A stretch of 64,000 nt of DNA from Epiperipatus broadwayi (taxonomy: Eukaryota; Onychophora; Udeonychophora; Euonychophora; Peripatidae): the NCBI GenBank assembly GCA_028023455.1, contig JAQFVV010012496.1, positions 1,612,001-1,676,000 of the forward strand, given 5' to 3'. Positions 13,009 to 23,228 of the stretch are shown here, in pieces (the stretch's first letter is position 1; each line of letters begins with the position of its first letter). The translations under genes and the position numbers were made by a program. Under the pieces are notes generated by a model. It did not search any database, had not been told where the DNA came from, and was given only the letters and a program-made list of their open reading frames with translations.

Positions 13009-14254
13009 CAAGAAGAGATCGAAAACAAAATACATGGACGAGAGAACAAACGTATGGTGCTGATATCATTAAAAGAATTAAGAGATTGATGTGGAGTTGA
13101 ACTAGACATATTTCTAGAAAAGATGATAGTAGATAGACAGTTGAAATCTTAAACTAAATTCCAAGACAATGTAAAAGACCTAGAAAGAGACCATGTGTGA
13201 GATGGATGGATGAAATAAGGAAGGAAGCTGGGATGATGTGTGAAAGAGAGGCTAAAGATCAGAAAAGATGGATTGAACTTGGAGAGACCTTCATCCTGCA
13301 TTGGATCAAGAATGTTTGAAAATGATGATGATCATTTAAAACTAGATAAACATTAATATTTAAATCAAATAACCGAATTTTAAGATGGGTACCATTCTTT
13401 TACATATTTACACACACACACATATATATATATGATATGTATGTCTTAGTCCACATAAATTTATTGTCGATTTTAAATATAAACATGAATTAATATTAAA
13501 AGTTTTTTAAAAAAGTATTTTATGTCAATTTATTTTAATTTAAATATCAAAGCAGATACAGAGAGAATGTGATTGCAAATTGAAAGTTTTTAAAAAGAAA
13601 AAAAAAAGATCTAGAAGATAGCAGGATCTTTGAAGTTTTCTTAAAAGTTATTTTAATATGGTAAATCTTTTCATCCATGGTGTGACTTTTGTCACAAGTC
13701 TTTTACCTTAAGCATTATAGATAGAGCTGATATCGCTGTCTCAAGCAATGTAAACACATTTGGCATGGCTACAACTTAGCCAGGAAGTATTTCAAAATTA
13801 TCTTAAGCTTAAAAAAAATTATTGAGTCAGTAGATTCTCACAAATCAATAGATTTTTCTTACATCAACTTTGTATACTTATGGAGAGGAATGAAAAGCAA
13901 GCAAATTATCCATTGCCTATGCTAATTTCAAACCTGAAAGAATAATGCACTGAAATCTGTTAGATCAGACATGAATTCTCAACAGACAGAAAGTAAGCAT
14001 TATACATGTATACATTATGTTTGATTTGAAGAAAGCTTCAACTTAAAATCTCTTTAATAAAATTAAATTTACAACTTACTGTAATATACAGGCGGTTCTC
14101 AACTTTCATACATTCTACTTTTGTACAATTCGCTATTTCGTACGAAGAACAATAGAACCCAGAATGGGTTACAGAACTTTTTATCAAGCAAAGAAAAAAG
14201 ATGAGTGCAATTCAACCATCTTTTTGGTAAATTTAATCAATAAAGTGTTATTTA

Positions 14255-14475
14255 ACCACCAATCATACCATGATCACCATTCTTTATGCTTACACAAGCT
14301 GTTTACACAAAGGCAAAACTCTCCATACAGTAGACTCCTCATTGATGAAAGCCACAACCTAGAAACCAGTCTGGGGATATTGGATGTCACAAATCTTCCT
14401 GTATCCATTGATTATTCTGGCTTGCTTTGAGTGGTGCTAGCGTATGGAGACTTTTGCCTCTGTGTAAAGTTATAT
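14255..14475 (+). repeat. Family A fold-back, short form
   Basis: The copy runs from a terminal arm (catgatcaccattctttatg) through the aggcaaaactctccatacag end, a hammerhead-like core on the + strand at about 14336-14376 with C3 changed (TTGATGA), to the opposite end gtatggagacttttgcctct. It is nested in the Tigger-like MITE. Confidence 0.6.
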
Positions 14476-14476
14476 T

Positions 14477-14690
14477 TATGTAATATAATATTAAATCCTC
14501 TATGCACTTTATTATTGTTTTATAATGCTTTATTTACAACCCGTTTTTTGACAGTTTCTGGGGCAATCGTCTTCAGAACTACAAAAAGAGAGTTGTACAT
14601 AAAGCATCGTGAAACAGTAATAAAGTACATAGATGATTTAATATTATATTATATGGATTTGGCAATGCTATAAGAAAGATATTGTTATTT
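14477..14690. repeat. Family G fold-back
   Basis: The left arm (taatattaaatcctctatgc) is the inverse of the right arm (gtacatagatgatttaatat). The centre has cagtttctggggcaatcgtc next to ttcagaacta, whose complement reads CTGAAGA then a stem then GAAACTG, similar to the hammerhead-like cores of A and B. It is related to copies at 22265-22500 and 32397-32515. Confidence 0.55.
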
Positions 14691-16045
14691 ATGTATACAC
14701 TAATACATCTCATTAAAAAAATAAATATTTTAAAAACAGTTTTTGATGTTTTTTGGTTCAGGAACCAATCAGGTATGAAAGTCGAGGACTGCCTGTATAT
14801 CTTTTTATTAACGTTTTTACAGAAATTTTATTTTATTGATACGAAACTAATCTTTCCAAAAAAAAAAAAAAGTGAAGGTGATTTTTTAAACATTTCATGT
14901 ATCTAGGGAACGTTATTCTTCAGGTCCAGTTAAAACGACTATTTGCTACCACCATTTTTTTATGATTATTAAAATTTTCTCCAAAAATTAGAAGCAGAAT
15001 ATACGCTGGAATGAGTAAAATAAACATGTAGCTGAAACAAAATATGATTTTTAGAATATAAGTTGAATAAAACTATTTGAAAGCTAATTAAAGCACCGAT
15101 TACGACTTATTTAATGTCTGTTATAGTTTCAGTTATATATTATTACATTTCATGTAAGTAAATCTTGGTTATAAAATTTGAAATATATAGGGTTTGAAAG
15201 ATTTTTGTTATGTTATAAATTTATTAATATTAAAATAACGTAATGCAAAGCTTTTATGTTGAATGCAATTTGTTATGATCTCAAGAGAATTTTGTCGTGC
15301 ATGCTCAAGTGCCTAAGAGATGTCCATGGATATAGATATTAAATATTGGAATTACCACTCTCTAGATAATTCTTATCATACTTTAATTATGGTAACTAAT
15401 TTTAAACTTTTTAGGTGTAAGGCATGCAAAGTGCTGATTACCCTTGGATGAAAAGTCCACATCAGGGTTAGTTTATATAAAGTAATGGATTGAATGTATT
15501 TTTAATCAAATTTCTTACCAAACAAATAGTTGAAGTGTAGTGAAGTGAAGATGTAAACCATCTTCACCATTAACCATAATGAAGAATGCTATAAAATCTA
15601 TGTAAGTCTACCAGGCTTTAAAAGATGGAATACACAAGAAGAAGAGACCAAGTTGCATCAACAAGCTTGCATCTGAATAAATAAGCAATATGGAATAATG
15701 CATCTCTTAAGTATCAAGGGAAGCCAAAAAACCCGACGTTATTTAAAAGTCTATATTTAAAGCTTCCATTTTCTCTGAAATAAAAGGAGATATTAATATA
15801 TATTAATCAAAGATTTAGAAAGAAATAATACATGAAAGCGATTATAACTTTGAAGATTGGTCAGTATAACTTCATACAAATTTTATATAAAGCAATGCCA
15901 AACATAACTCAATAAATTTAGTGTAAAAGATGTAAGAATTGAAAATTCATTTGTATTAATAGATTAACAAAATCTTACTTTGAAATCAGAAATAGAAAAG
16001 CATCTGGCCTAACTTTATTGGAAATACTAATTTAGCTTTTCTGTA

Positions 16046-16219
16046 ATTCAGCAGATGGGTTGTTATACACTCCTTAGCAGATTCTGACTTCCATGGCTAC
16101 CGCCCTTCTATCCATAATAACCTATGCCTCTCAGGGGATCCGGTGAACACGGATCAGGCATCTTAACCCAATATTCAGTTCGTCCTACAGCGCTTGGTCT
16201 GCTTACCAAAAACTGCCCA
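16046..16219 (-). pseudogene. 28S rRNA fragment (pseudogene)
   Basis: The - strand reads TTTTTGGTAAGCAGACC, then CATGGAAGTCAGAATC, then CTAAGGAGTGTATAACAACC, which is the conserved central part of nuclear large-subunit rRNA. It is about 174 bp, diverged from the conserved consensus at several invariant-looking sites, and lies alone inside an intron, so it is a dispersed pseudogene fragment and not part of an rDNA array. The similarity may extend to about 16300, but I cannot confirm that. Confidence 0.85.
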
Positions 16220-16619
16220 TCGGAAACCTAAGGACTTCTCATCCTTTCGAAGTTTGAGAGTAGGTTAAAGCTGTTTTGGTCCTAATGCGCAAGGTGGGGA
16301 AATGAAAGTATGCAAGATTCACTAACCACCACTGTGTAAACCTTTGATCATTTGCTCTGAAAGAATAAAATCAATAATTATAAAAAATCATTGCACATCT
16401 AAATAGCAGCTGTTGTCTCCAGATCTTGCCTTGATCATTGTTCATGAAATCTCATCATCAAAATTGGAAATCAATCAACCCAAAAAACTCATCGGTAGCA
16501 AAAAGAAACAAAAGTTGAGAACGCCTGCCTTCCATGATGTTAAAGCATTTAAACTCACTTTATTACGGTTTTCATAAACCTTGCAACCTTTGACATCCAT
16601 AAATGTAAATTGATTATTA

Positions 16620-17050
16620 TTTAATTTGTATTAGAAATTGTTAATTGTTATTGATGTTGGGATTGTCTATGTTTTGACTGGTTTTTAATGATTACTTACA
16701 AACCTATTTAGCCTTTGAGCATTATTACACTTATTATTTAAGTAATATTTTGGGTGCAATTTTAAATATATAATTGCATTTTGTAATGTTATAATTGACT
16801 ATTAGTCTGCATTCAGAATAGGTTATGTTTACTTGTTAAAAGAGGTTTATTTAAACGTCTTTGTATCAGTAATTTCAATCTCTGTCGTCAAGTTGCAATG
16901 TTTAGTGTCTATATAAGTATATTAGACCATTAATAAAGGTAGGATTCCATCTTTATTGTTAAAAGGAGGTTGCCTTGACAACAGCTTGAAATTGTTGATT
17001 GTTCTTAAATATTGGGATTGTCTTAAGTGTTGACTAGTTTTTAATGATAT
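16620..17050 (+). repeat. Family E repeat, 1.4 units
   Basis: A segment ending gggattgtctatgttttgac, tggtttttaatga at about 16684 recurs at the end of the next unit at about 17039 (period near 355 bp). The unit body starts with gactattagtctgcattcag. The same body and end recur at 17945-18210. I do not recognise the family. Confidence 0.6.
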
Positions 17051-17944
17051 ATATATATTGTGCCAGGCATTATCAAATATCCATGCACAAGTTTGCTGTA
17101 AAGAGCATTACAGCAGGTACATATATATAAGTAAGTTTGTATGTATAAATTGTATCATAATTAAGCACAACAAATATATAAATATGCTACATTAATAATG
17201 GACGTTGGGTCTGAGCATATAATACCCACACCAACCAGGTAAAAGAAACAGCAACATGGATAAAGAAATATTATACGCAAACACATACGCGTATAATGAA
17301 TTCATGTATTTTTTTTTCTTTGTTTTTTTCTTTTCTTGTATATTTTCTTTTTACATGTCATTTTATGGTTATATATTTTTCTTTTCTCTGAGAAACACAC
17401 AAATGGAGAAAAGCAAACTTTGTTAATTAAATTGGTCACTTGTTGAAACATATTGGTAAATGAAATATAATTAAAGTAATTGTTCCAACATATTTGCATT
17501 TTTTTTTTTTTAATTACTTTTTTAAAAACTTTGCATTCTTGTTCTGTAATCAAAGAATTTTCATTGCTTCGGTAAAAATCTGTAATCAGAAAAGCAGAAT
17601 AGTTATTAATGAATGTTATAATTAAAATGTCATTTTTTTAATTTTCTTAGATAAAATTAAAATTCTTTTGAATTAATATTGGTTAAAACAAATGGTCTGT
17701 GAATCCAAGATGGAAACTAAGTATTGAAATCCTGTTATACAGAGTTTAAACAAAAGAAAAAGGGTAAATAGAAAGGAATGTTTATGATCTAAATGATTAA
17801 CTCAAATAAAAGGTTGGCTGACTCATACTTCTCAGGCGGGGGGGGGGGAGATACCTGAATTGGTACTTAAATGAGTGGGTTTAATAGGTTTTAGGTAGTG
17901 CGTGGGATTCAGTCGTTCTTGATTATTCATTCACTACTTTTGTA

Positions 17945-18210
17945 ATTATATGATTTGACTATTAGTCTGCATTCAGAATAGGTTTTATTTACCTGTTAAA
18001 AGACGTTTATTTAAACTTCTTTGTATCAATAATTTCAATCTTTGTGGTCAAGTTGTAATCTTTAGTGTCTATATAAGTATATTAGACCATTAATAAGAGT
18101 GGGATTCCATCTTTTTTGTTAAAAGGAGGTTGCCTTGACAACAGTTTGAAATTGTTGATTGTTATTAAATATTGGGATTGTCTAAGTGTTGACTGGTTTT
18201 TTAATGATGT
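17945..18210 (+). repeat. Family E repeat, second copy
   Basis: It is a near-identical direct copy of 16795-17050 (gactattagtctgcattcag through gttgactggttttttaatga). About 0.9 kb of unrelated AT-rich sequence with a poly-G tract separates them. Confidence 0.65.
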
Positions 18211-18626
18211 ATATATGTATAGATGTTATCCACATTATTTGTAGTTTATATGTGATGTTTTATGATTGAATCTAAACTGCAAGGAGTTTAATTCAGACAT
18301 TTGTAACACTATGTTTTCACTTCAATCAAATTAATTATTATTATTGAATAACTTAAAGTGAATTAACTTTATTGTTTGCTCAACCTAGGGAGTATTCGAT
18401 GACTGCACGTCTTGTAGATCAGACAGCAAAAATTGAAGGCATTGGAATAATTATTTAATACTCTTATGTCCAATTTATATAATTATAGTAAAAACTGTGA
18501 TACCCATCACATATTATTCTACGCTCTCCTCTCATAGAGTTATAGCTCAAGTTTTGTTGACAAGCTTTGATAATAATATATATTGTTTACTGTACTCTAT
18601 ACAGATATGTATATGTACATGTCATA

Positions 18627-18806
18627 CAGAGTTAGTAATATTAACTGAGTGTGTTTTTGGTACGTACTGTGTACCAGATTAATGGGAACGTAATTTAACT
18701 GGTTAATATTCCAGTGCATGCTTAGTGGGACTAGAATATTGACCGGTCAGTTTAATCTGGTACACAGTACCAAAATCACACTTGGCTAAATATTGCTATC
18801 ACCATT
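18627..18806. mobile_element. Palindromic MITE-like hairpin
   Basis: The left arm includes tactgtgtaccagattaa and the right arm ttaatctggtacacagtacc, and the inner parts also pair (aactggttaatatt with gaatattgaccggtcagtt). The pairing extends into the flanks near 18627 and 18806. Too short to code. The superfamily is unknown. Confidence 0.6.
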
Positions 18807-19673
18807 GTTTTGTTCTGTTCTGTATGATTCATAAATATACTTGTGTCTGTTATTTACATTATAGTCAAAGTTATTGATTTGTTTACTGTATTGTCAGCGT
18901 ATAATACATTTCAACATATACGTATAACACAGATGCTTTTAATGCTTATAGTGCGTGTGTACAAAATTAAAAAAAAAAAAAATAGTTAAAATGATAAATT
19001 GAAAGAGCACATTTTGAGTGGGCGTACGTTCATTTACATTTATTCAAAAAATCAAAAGCCTACAATATCGTATCCATTTTTTTAAAAAAATAACATGAAT
19101 AATAATCTATTATAATAATAAAGTTTATTTGTAATTAAATATTTGCTCCGAATGATATTTTTTCTCTGCAATAACTTTTTCCCCCTATAGAAGCGTAATA
19201 GCAGTCTTGTTATTAGGAAAACATGATCTCTCCCGCTAATTTGATATTTTTAGGTCTATTTGATTTGGGAATCTGTACAGATATCCCTATCTGAGTTACC
19301 TATTTTCAGATTTTTGGATAAATTATTCATACTAACTTTAAACTGTCTGATGCAACGAAAACATTTAGCCTTCTTTTTTTCTGCAATTTATGTTTTATTG
19401 CTTAAGAAAGATACTTTATGAATTTTCTTAAGTTTTATAAAGCTTTTACTTTTACATTTAGAAACTATTTTACTATATGAAATACACCATATTAACTTTT
19501 AGAAGAAAATAAAATATGATCTTCATACGTTTAAATTGTATCATGTAAAATTTTGAGTTACTTTATAAGATGCTTTGAGTCAAAAATAAAGGGCTGATAT
19601 TGTATTGTAAAATTTATTAAAATTTAAATTCTGATGTTCATTTATATATATTGTTTATTTACATTTTTTATGA

Positions 19674-20125
19674 ATAACTTATAATCGACCATAAATATTA
19701 CCAAAATCACACTTTTCTTTATGTTTGCTGTAATATCATATAAATACAATTTATCCAAACTTCAAACACTTTTTAGCAAAACTTTATTTGTACATACACC
19801 TATGTTTCAACTGACCTGCAGTCTTCTTCAGAGCTATGATATAATGAACAAAATAAATGTAGTACATTTTATTTTATATTAATTGTTTTATTTGGGTTTG
19901 ATTATTTATTTCAGTTTTTTAATATATATATTTTATGTTGTTTTTAGTTTTTTATTGTTTTAAATTTTTTTATGGTGTTATTATATAGCTATGTTTTTAT
20001 ATTTTGTTCATTATATCATAGCTCTGAAGAAGACTGCAGGTCAGTCGAAACATAGGTGTATGTACAAATAAAGTTTTGCTAAAAAGTGTTTGAAGTTTGG
20101 ATAAATTGTATTTATAACTTATAAT
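19674..20125. mobile_element. Fold-back element F with 12-bp target-site duplication
   Basis: The arms at about 19745-19857 and 20003-20110 are almost perfect inverse copies around an AT-rich centre. A direct repeat ataacttataat sits at 19674-19685 and 20114-20125, so the insertion includes about 60 bp of unpaired sequence on the left. The arm reads CTGAAGAAGACTGCAGGTCA then GTCGAAACATAGG, a sequence style I associate with Penelope-like element ends, close to a hammerhead core but without a matching stem I. Confidence 0.75.
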
Positions 20126-21776
20126 TGAAGTAATGTACACAGTGGAGCCGCAAATTATGATTTATCTAATTATACAACTTCAGTTATATGATATCTAAAA
20201 AAAAAAAATGGAAACAAACAAACAAAAATTTAAAGAAACAATCAAAAAAAACCATTAAACTTCGCAAATTTTATAATATTCAGTGGCCATTTTTCCTTCT
20301 CTGAGCACGATACACAATTATATATATTAGTAAAATTTCTGTGGTTTATAATTATGACTAATATAACTTAGTCGAAAGTGCATTAGGCAAAAATTGTGAA
20401 CTTTATTCATATTTTAAGTTTATAACTATGGGCATTTATTACACTGTTCAGTATTGCTATGAATATGAGGGAACCTGCCTTGAAAGCGCTAAGCGTTTAG
20501 TATTTTTTGCACTCTTTATAGCTTCTCTTTCAAGCACTTCACACACTTTTAATTTTATGTATTATTACTGATTATAACAAAAAAAAAAAAGCAAATACTC
20601 AAAATGAAAATGCTTTATAATATATTTTTTTACTTTTCATTTTAATTTTGAAAAATATAATTTATAAATGCATTATAGAAAATATACTTTATCAAATACA
20701 CAAAAAAATGAATCTCCCTCTGTTTGATAATACAGTTTTATTTAAAAAGGACATTGTTTGATGAAATCTCCCCCTTAAAGAGATAGAAAATGTAAGAGCA
20801 TTAATTGTTACTTAAGGATTTGAGATTTGTAATTACGTTCCAATATAAAATATTTTCTCGTATTTACTTAGTTATATTTTTGTAAACGTAAATTAATCAA
20901 GAATCTTTTTATTAAACACAATTGAAATTTTGTATAATAAATAAAATTTTAGAGAAAAGTATATTGTACGTGAATATTATCTTCTCTGGTTTCCATTTTT
21001 GACCTTTCTAACTGGTCTGATAAACCCTTCAAGCTGTAAGTTATGGGAAACTGACGGCACTTATGTTTACTTTTTTTCTCAGAATTACTGTATTTTATCC
21101 CCCCACCCCCGTAAGTATTCTTAGTTATTCATTTCTTTGTCTGTTGAGCAAATTGCACTAGCAATGCGAATAAGTGAATTTTTCTTTTAACATAATTTAG
21201 TGTATATAACATACTGCGCTCTATTTGGACAAATAAGCAAATGGATTTTCTTTACGTAATAGAAATAAAATATTCTTTCCATACCGTAACAAATGTTTTC
21301 TTATTGCTGTATTCAATATCTTAATATGTACATGTACATATATTATTGGATTCCTTTTTTGCCAACAGTTTTTCATCTGTTCTTATAAACATTTGCAGAT
21401 TGGCTTTACATATAGAAGGCCTGAAAAAGTATTCTCATTAAATGGAATTGGACTTTGTGGGCAGCGAACAATGACTGACAATGCATAATGAGCTTTAAAG
21501 TCAATACAGAGAACCATCAGCATGCATCTTTTTGGCCACAAATTTCAACCAGCATGGTGTTGTGCTAGTTTACAGTACCGTACTTTTCTTCACAAGTTTC
21601 TGTGTTAAATGTGGCTCGTTACTTGTGTCTACACGATATTAAAAAAAGGTCCAAAACAATAAAAATAAATATTTAAATATTTTCTTTCTTTAATCAATAA
21701 AAAATTAAGGTTATCATACAAGCTAATACGTGTTTGTTTGTGTATATATAAACAGTATACTTGTATTTAAATATTA

Positions 21777-22205
21777 CATATTCAGCTTGTATTCTGCCCA
21801 TCCCTCTTTTATGTATTTAAATAGGCATATTAAGGTCCTATATGTGAGGGGTCAGAGTGACTTAATGTCAACATGAGTATGACAATAAGATTGGCATCAA
21901 CAAGGACTTTATTGCATCATCAGATTTTCAATGATATGGAAGGCTGAAAAGTTAGAGAGTGGAGAAGATTGAAACCTTCCATTAAAGTTTGAACATTTGC
22001 TATCTTAATCTAAATTGAGCACTGATTATATATGGGTGTGGAAGATGATCAGAACCAACTGATGAAAGCTTGGTCAGCATGAAATGCATATATTGGAGGT
22101 CATTTATCTTTTTCACATGTATATGGTCATGTGTGTCAGTTGTATAAGATGGAGTAAATAGCTGTAGGGAGCTTGAAAGTCTGAGTTCAAATCCCTTCTA
22201 ATTAC
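21777..22205 (+). repeat. Family C unit C2
   Basis: A single forward unit: cttgtattctgcccatccct, aggggtcagagtgactta, then tgagttcaaatcccttcta at the 3' end. It carries the best hammerhead motif of the window (22055-22096). The end resembles a Pol III B box (gttcaaatcc), but no A box at matching spacing is visible. Confidence 0.75.
22055..22096 (+). ncRNA. Hammerhead-ribozyme-like motif, family C
   Basis: CCAA (22055-22058), CTGATGA (22059-22065), stem II 22066-22080 with A-U, A-A mismatch, G-C, C-G, U-A and a five-base loop, GAA at 22081-22083, A15.1 at 22084, stem III AU/AU over ATGCATAT (22084-22091), cleavage A at 22092, TTGG (22093-22096). Stem I CCAA/UUGG pairs fully. All core positions are intact. 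It lies in the sense direction of the CPT1 intron and would be present in the pre-mRNA. Confidence 0.65.
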
Positions 22206-22264
22206 ATTAAGTTCAGTGTAAACATTATAATAACTATTCTTTCTTATTGCATTGCCAAATGTAT

Positions 22265-22500
22265 ACCATATAATACTAAATCATCCATTCACTTTATTAC
22301 CATTACACGATGCTTTATTTACCACCCTCTTTTACAGTTTACAGTTTTGATTGCCCCAGCAATCTTCTTCAGAACTACAACAGAATACAAACATGAATAT
22401 AAATATGCATGAACATATAATTTTGAAACTGTAAAAGAGAGTGGCACATAAAGCATTGTGTAACAGTAGTAAAGTGCATGGATGATTTAGTATTATATGG
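22265..22500. repeat. Family G fold-back G2
   Basis: The outer arms accatataatactaaatcat and atgatttagtattatatggt are exact inverses, and most of the 236 bp folds as one hairpin. The inner region reads on the - strand CTGAAGAAGATTGC, TGGG, GCAATCAAAAC: the stem is perfect but the GAAA box is changed to CAAAA. Confidence 0.75.
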
Positions 22501-22781
22501 TATAAACAATATACTTGTATTTAAATATTATATATATATATGGCTGAACAGGGTGTAACTGAAGTCTCCAATGAGTTATAAAATTCATTGGAAGTTTCGG
22601 TTACAAATAATCTGAGTTATTTACATATACATATATGGGTTATAAATAATTTTTTAATTAATATTTTTTAATTCTTTTAGACAGAAAATAATTTCAATTA
22701 TATTTTAATATATATATATTTCAGAATCAGAGGAAATTACATTTATTAATATATCTATTTAATTATAAATAATTTATTATA

Positions 22782-22905
22782 AACTATTGATATTAGTCAA
22801 GCGTTGGTGGCCTAGCGGTGAGCATAGCTGCCTTCCAAGCAGCTGGCCTGGGTTCGCATACTGGCGACGCTTTGACATGTGAAAAAAAAACAACTATTGA
22901 TATTA
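22782..22905 (+). mobile_element. tRNA-Gly(UCC)-derived mini-SINE with 14-bp duplication
   Basis: Positions 22801-22870 follow tRNA-Gly: acceptor GCGTTGG, A box tggcctagcggtgagcat, anticodon loop CTTCCAA (UCC), B box gggttcgcat, 3' acceptor gcgacgc with one mismatch. A short tail tttgacatgtg and an A-run follow. aactattgatatta repeats at 22782-22795 and 22892-22905, proving retroposition. No CCA end and no LINE-derived tail body are seen. Confidence 0.88.
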
Positions 22906-23090
22906 ATTAATATTTTAATATTCTAGATTTTATTTTAATATTTATATGTGTAACATGGGTGGGTACATTTCTTTATTTTGATAGTACATTTTTTTCCTTT
23001 ATAAGATAAAAATACATGCACACACACTTTCAAATTTTCTCATTTTACTGTTTTGTGCACAGGATTAACTAATGTTTTATTTTTAATTAG

Positions 23091-23228
23091 TATTTAAGGT
23101 CTGTAAAACCATTATTAGCAGAGGAAGAGTATAATAAAATGGAATTTTTAGCCAATGAATTCAAAAATGGTATCGGTAGAAAACTTCAAAGATACTTGGT
23201 ACTAAAATCTTGGTGGGCTAATAATTAT
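23091..23228 (+). CDS. CPT1: CPT1 exon (start of acyltransferase domain)
   Basis: The exon is 46 codons with phase 0 at both ends: [20 protein letters not shown], then [16 protein letters not shown], then [17 protein letters not shown] and LKSWW--NYVSDWWE (continued in the next exon) are diagnostic of CPT1 and related carnitine acyltransferases. The acceptor is tttttaattag and the donor tat|gtgagt. Confidence 0.97.

Larger units (their letters stand above)
12457..13335 (+). mobile_element. RTE-type LINE, 5'-truncated copy, split by fold-back A2
   Basis: The translated pieces MDEINRRIKLDW, NNLILKGNMPMCLERK and CVLSVLNYGSETW match the post-RT region of the RTE copy at 46.4-49.3 kb. The reading continues after 13009 with KRPRKRP and RWMDEIRKEAGM, and the copy ends in a ga/tga-rich tail (aaaatgatgatgatc) typical of RTE elements. 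Only the 3' third is present. The copy is interrupted by A2 at 12669-12993 and has stops, so it is dead. Confidence 0.85.
14087..14797. mobile_element. Tigger/pogo-like MITE with TA duplication and nested inserts
   Basis: The termini are caggcggttctcaactttc at 14089 and the inverse gtatgaaagtcgaggactgc, cctg at 14773-14795, each next to TA (14087-14088 and 14796-14797). TIRs starting CAGGCGGT and a TA duplication fit the Tigger branch of Tc1/mariner. No transposase is present. The interior from about 14255 to 14690 is made of family A and G sequence inserted later. Confidence 0.7.
21747..22530. mobile_element. C2 + G2 composite between 30-bp direct repeats
   Basis: A 30-bp sequence ending tacttgtatttaaatatta occurs at 21747-21776 and again at 22501-22530 with one mismatch. 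Between the copies lie a single family-C unit (21777-22205) and a family-G fold-back (22265-22500). The long direct repeat could be an unusually long target-site duplication or a shared end sequence. Confidence 0.55.
8762..23090 (+). other. CPT1 intron, 14.3 kb
   Basis: This is the largest intron. In order it holds a mini-A hairpin (9725-9826), an RTE copy split by A2 (12457-13335), a Tigger-like MITE with nested A and G pieces (14089-14795), a 28S rRNA fragment (16046-16219), family E repeats (16620-18210), a palindrome (18627-18806), fold-back F (19674-20125), the C2+G2 composite (21747-22530) and a tRNA-Gly SINE (22782-22905). Stretches 8800-9720, 9830-12450, 14800-16040, 18810-19670 and 20130-21740 show no gene, only AT-rich sequence, homopolymers and poly-G tracts near 10356 and 17839. 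Confidence 0.65.

Noticed and set aside
22265-22500. Active hammerhead in family G
   Set aside because: CTGAAGA and a perfect stem are present, but GAAA reads CAAAA and no stem I closes around it.
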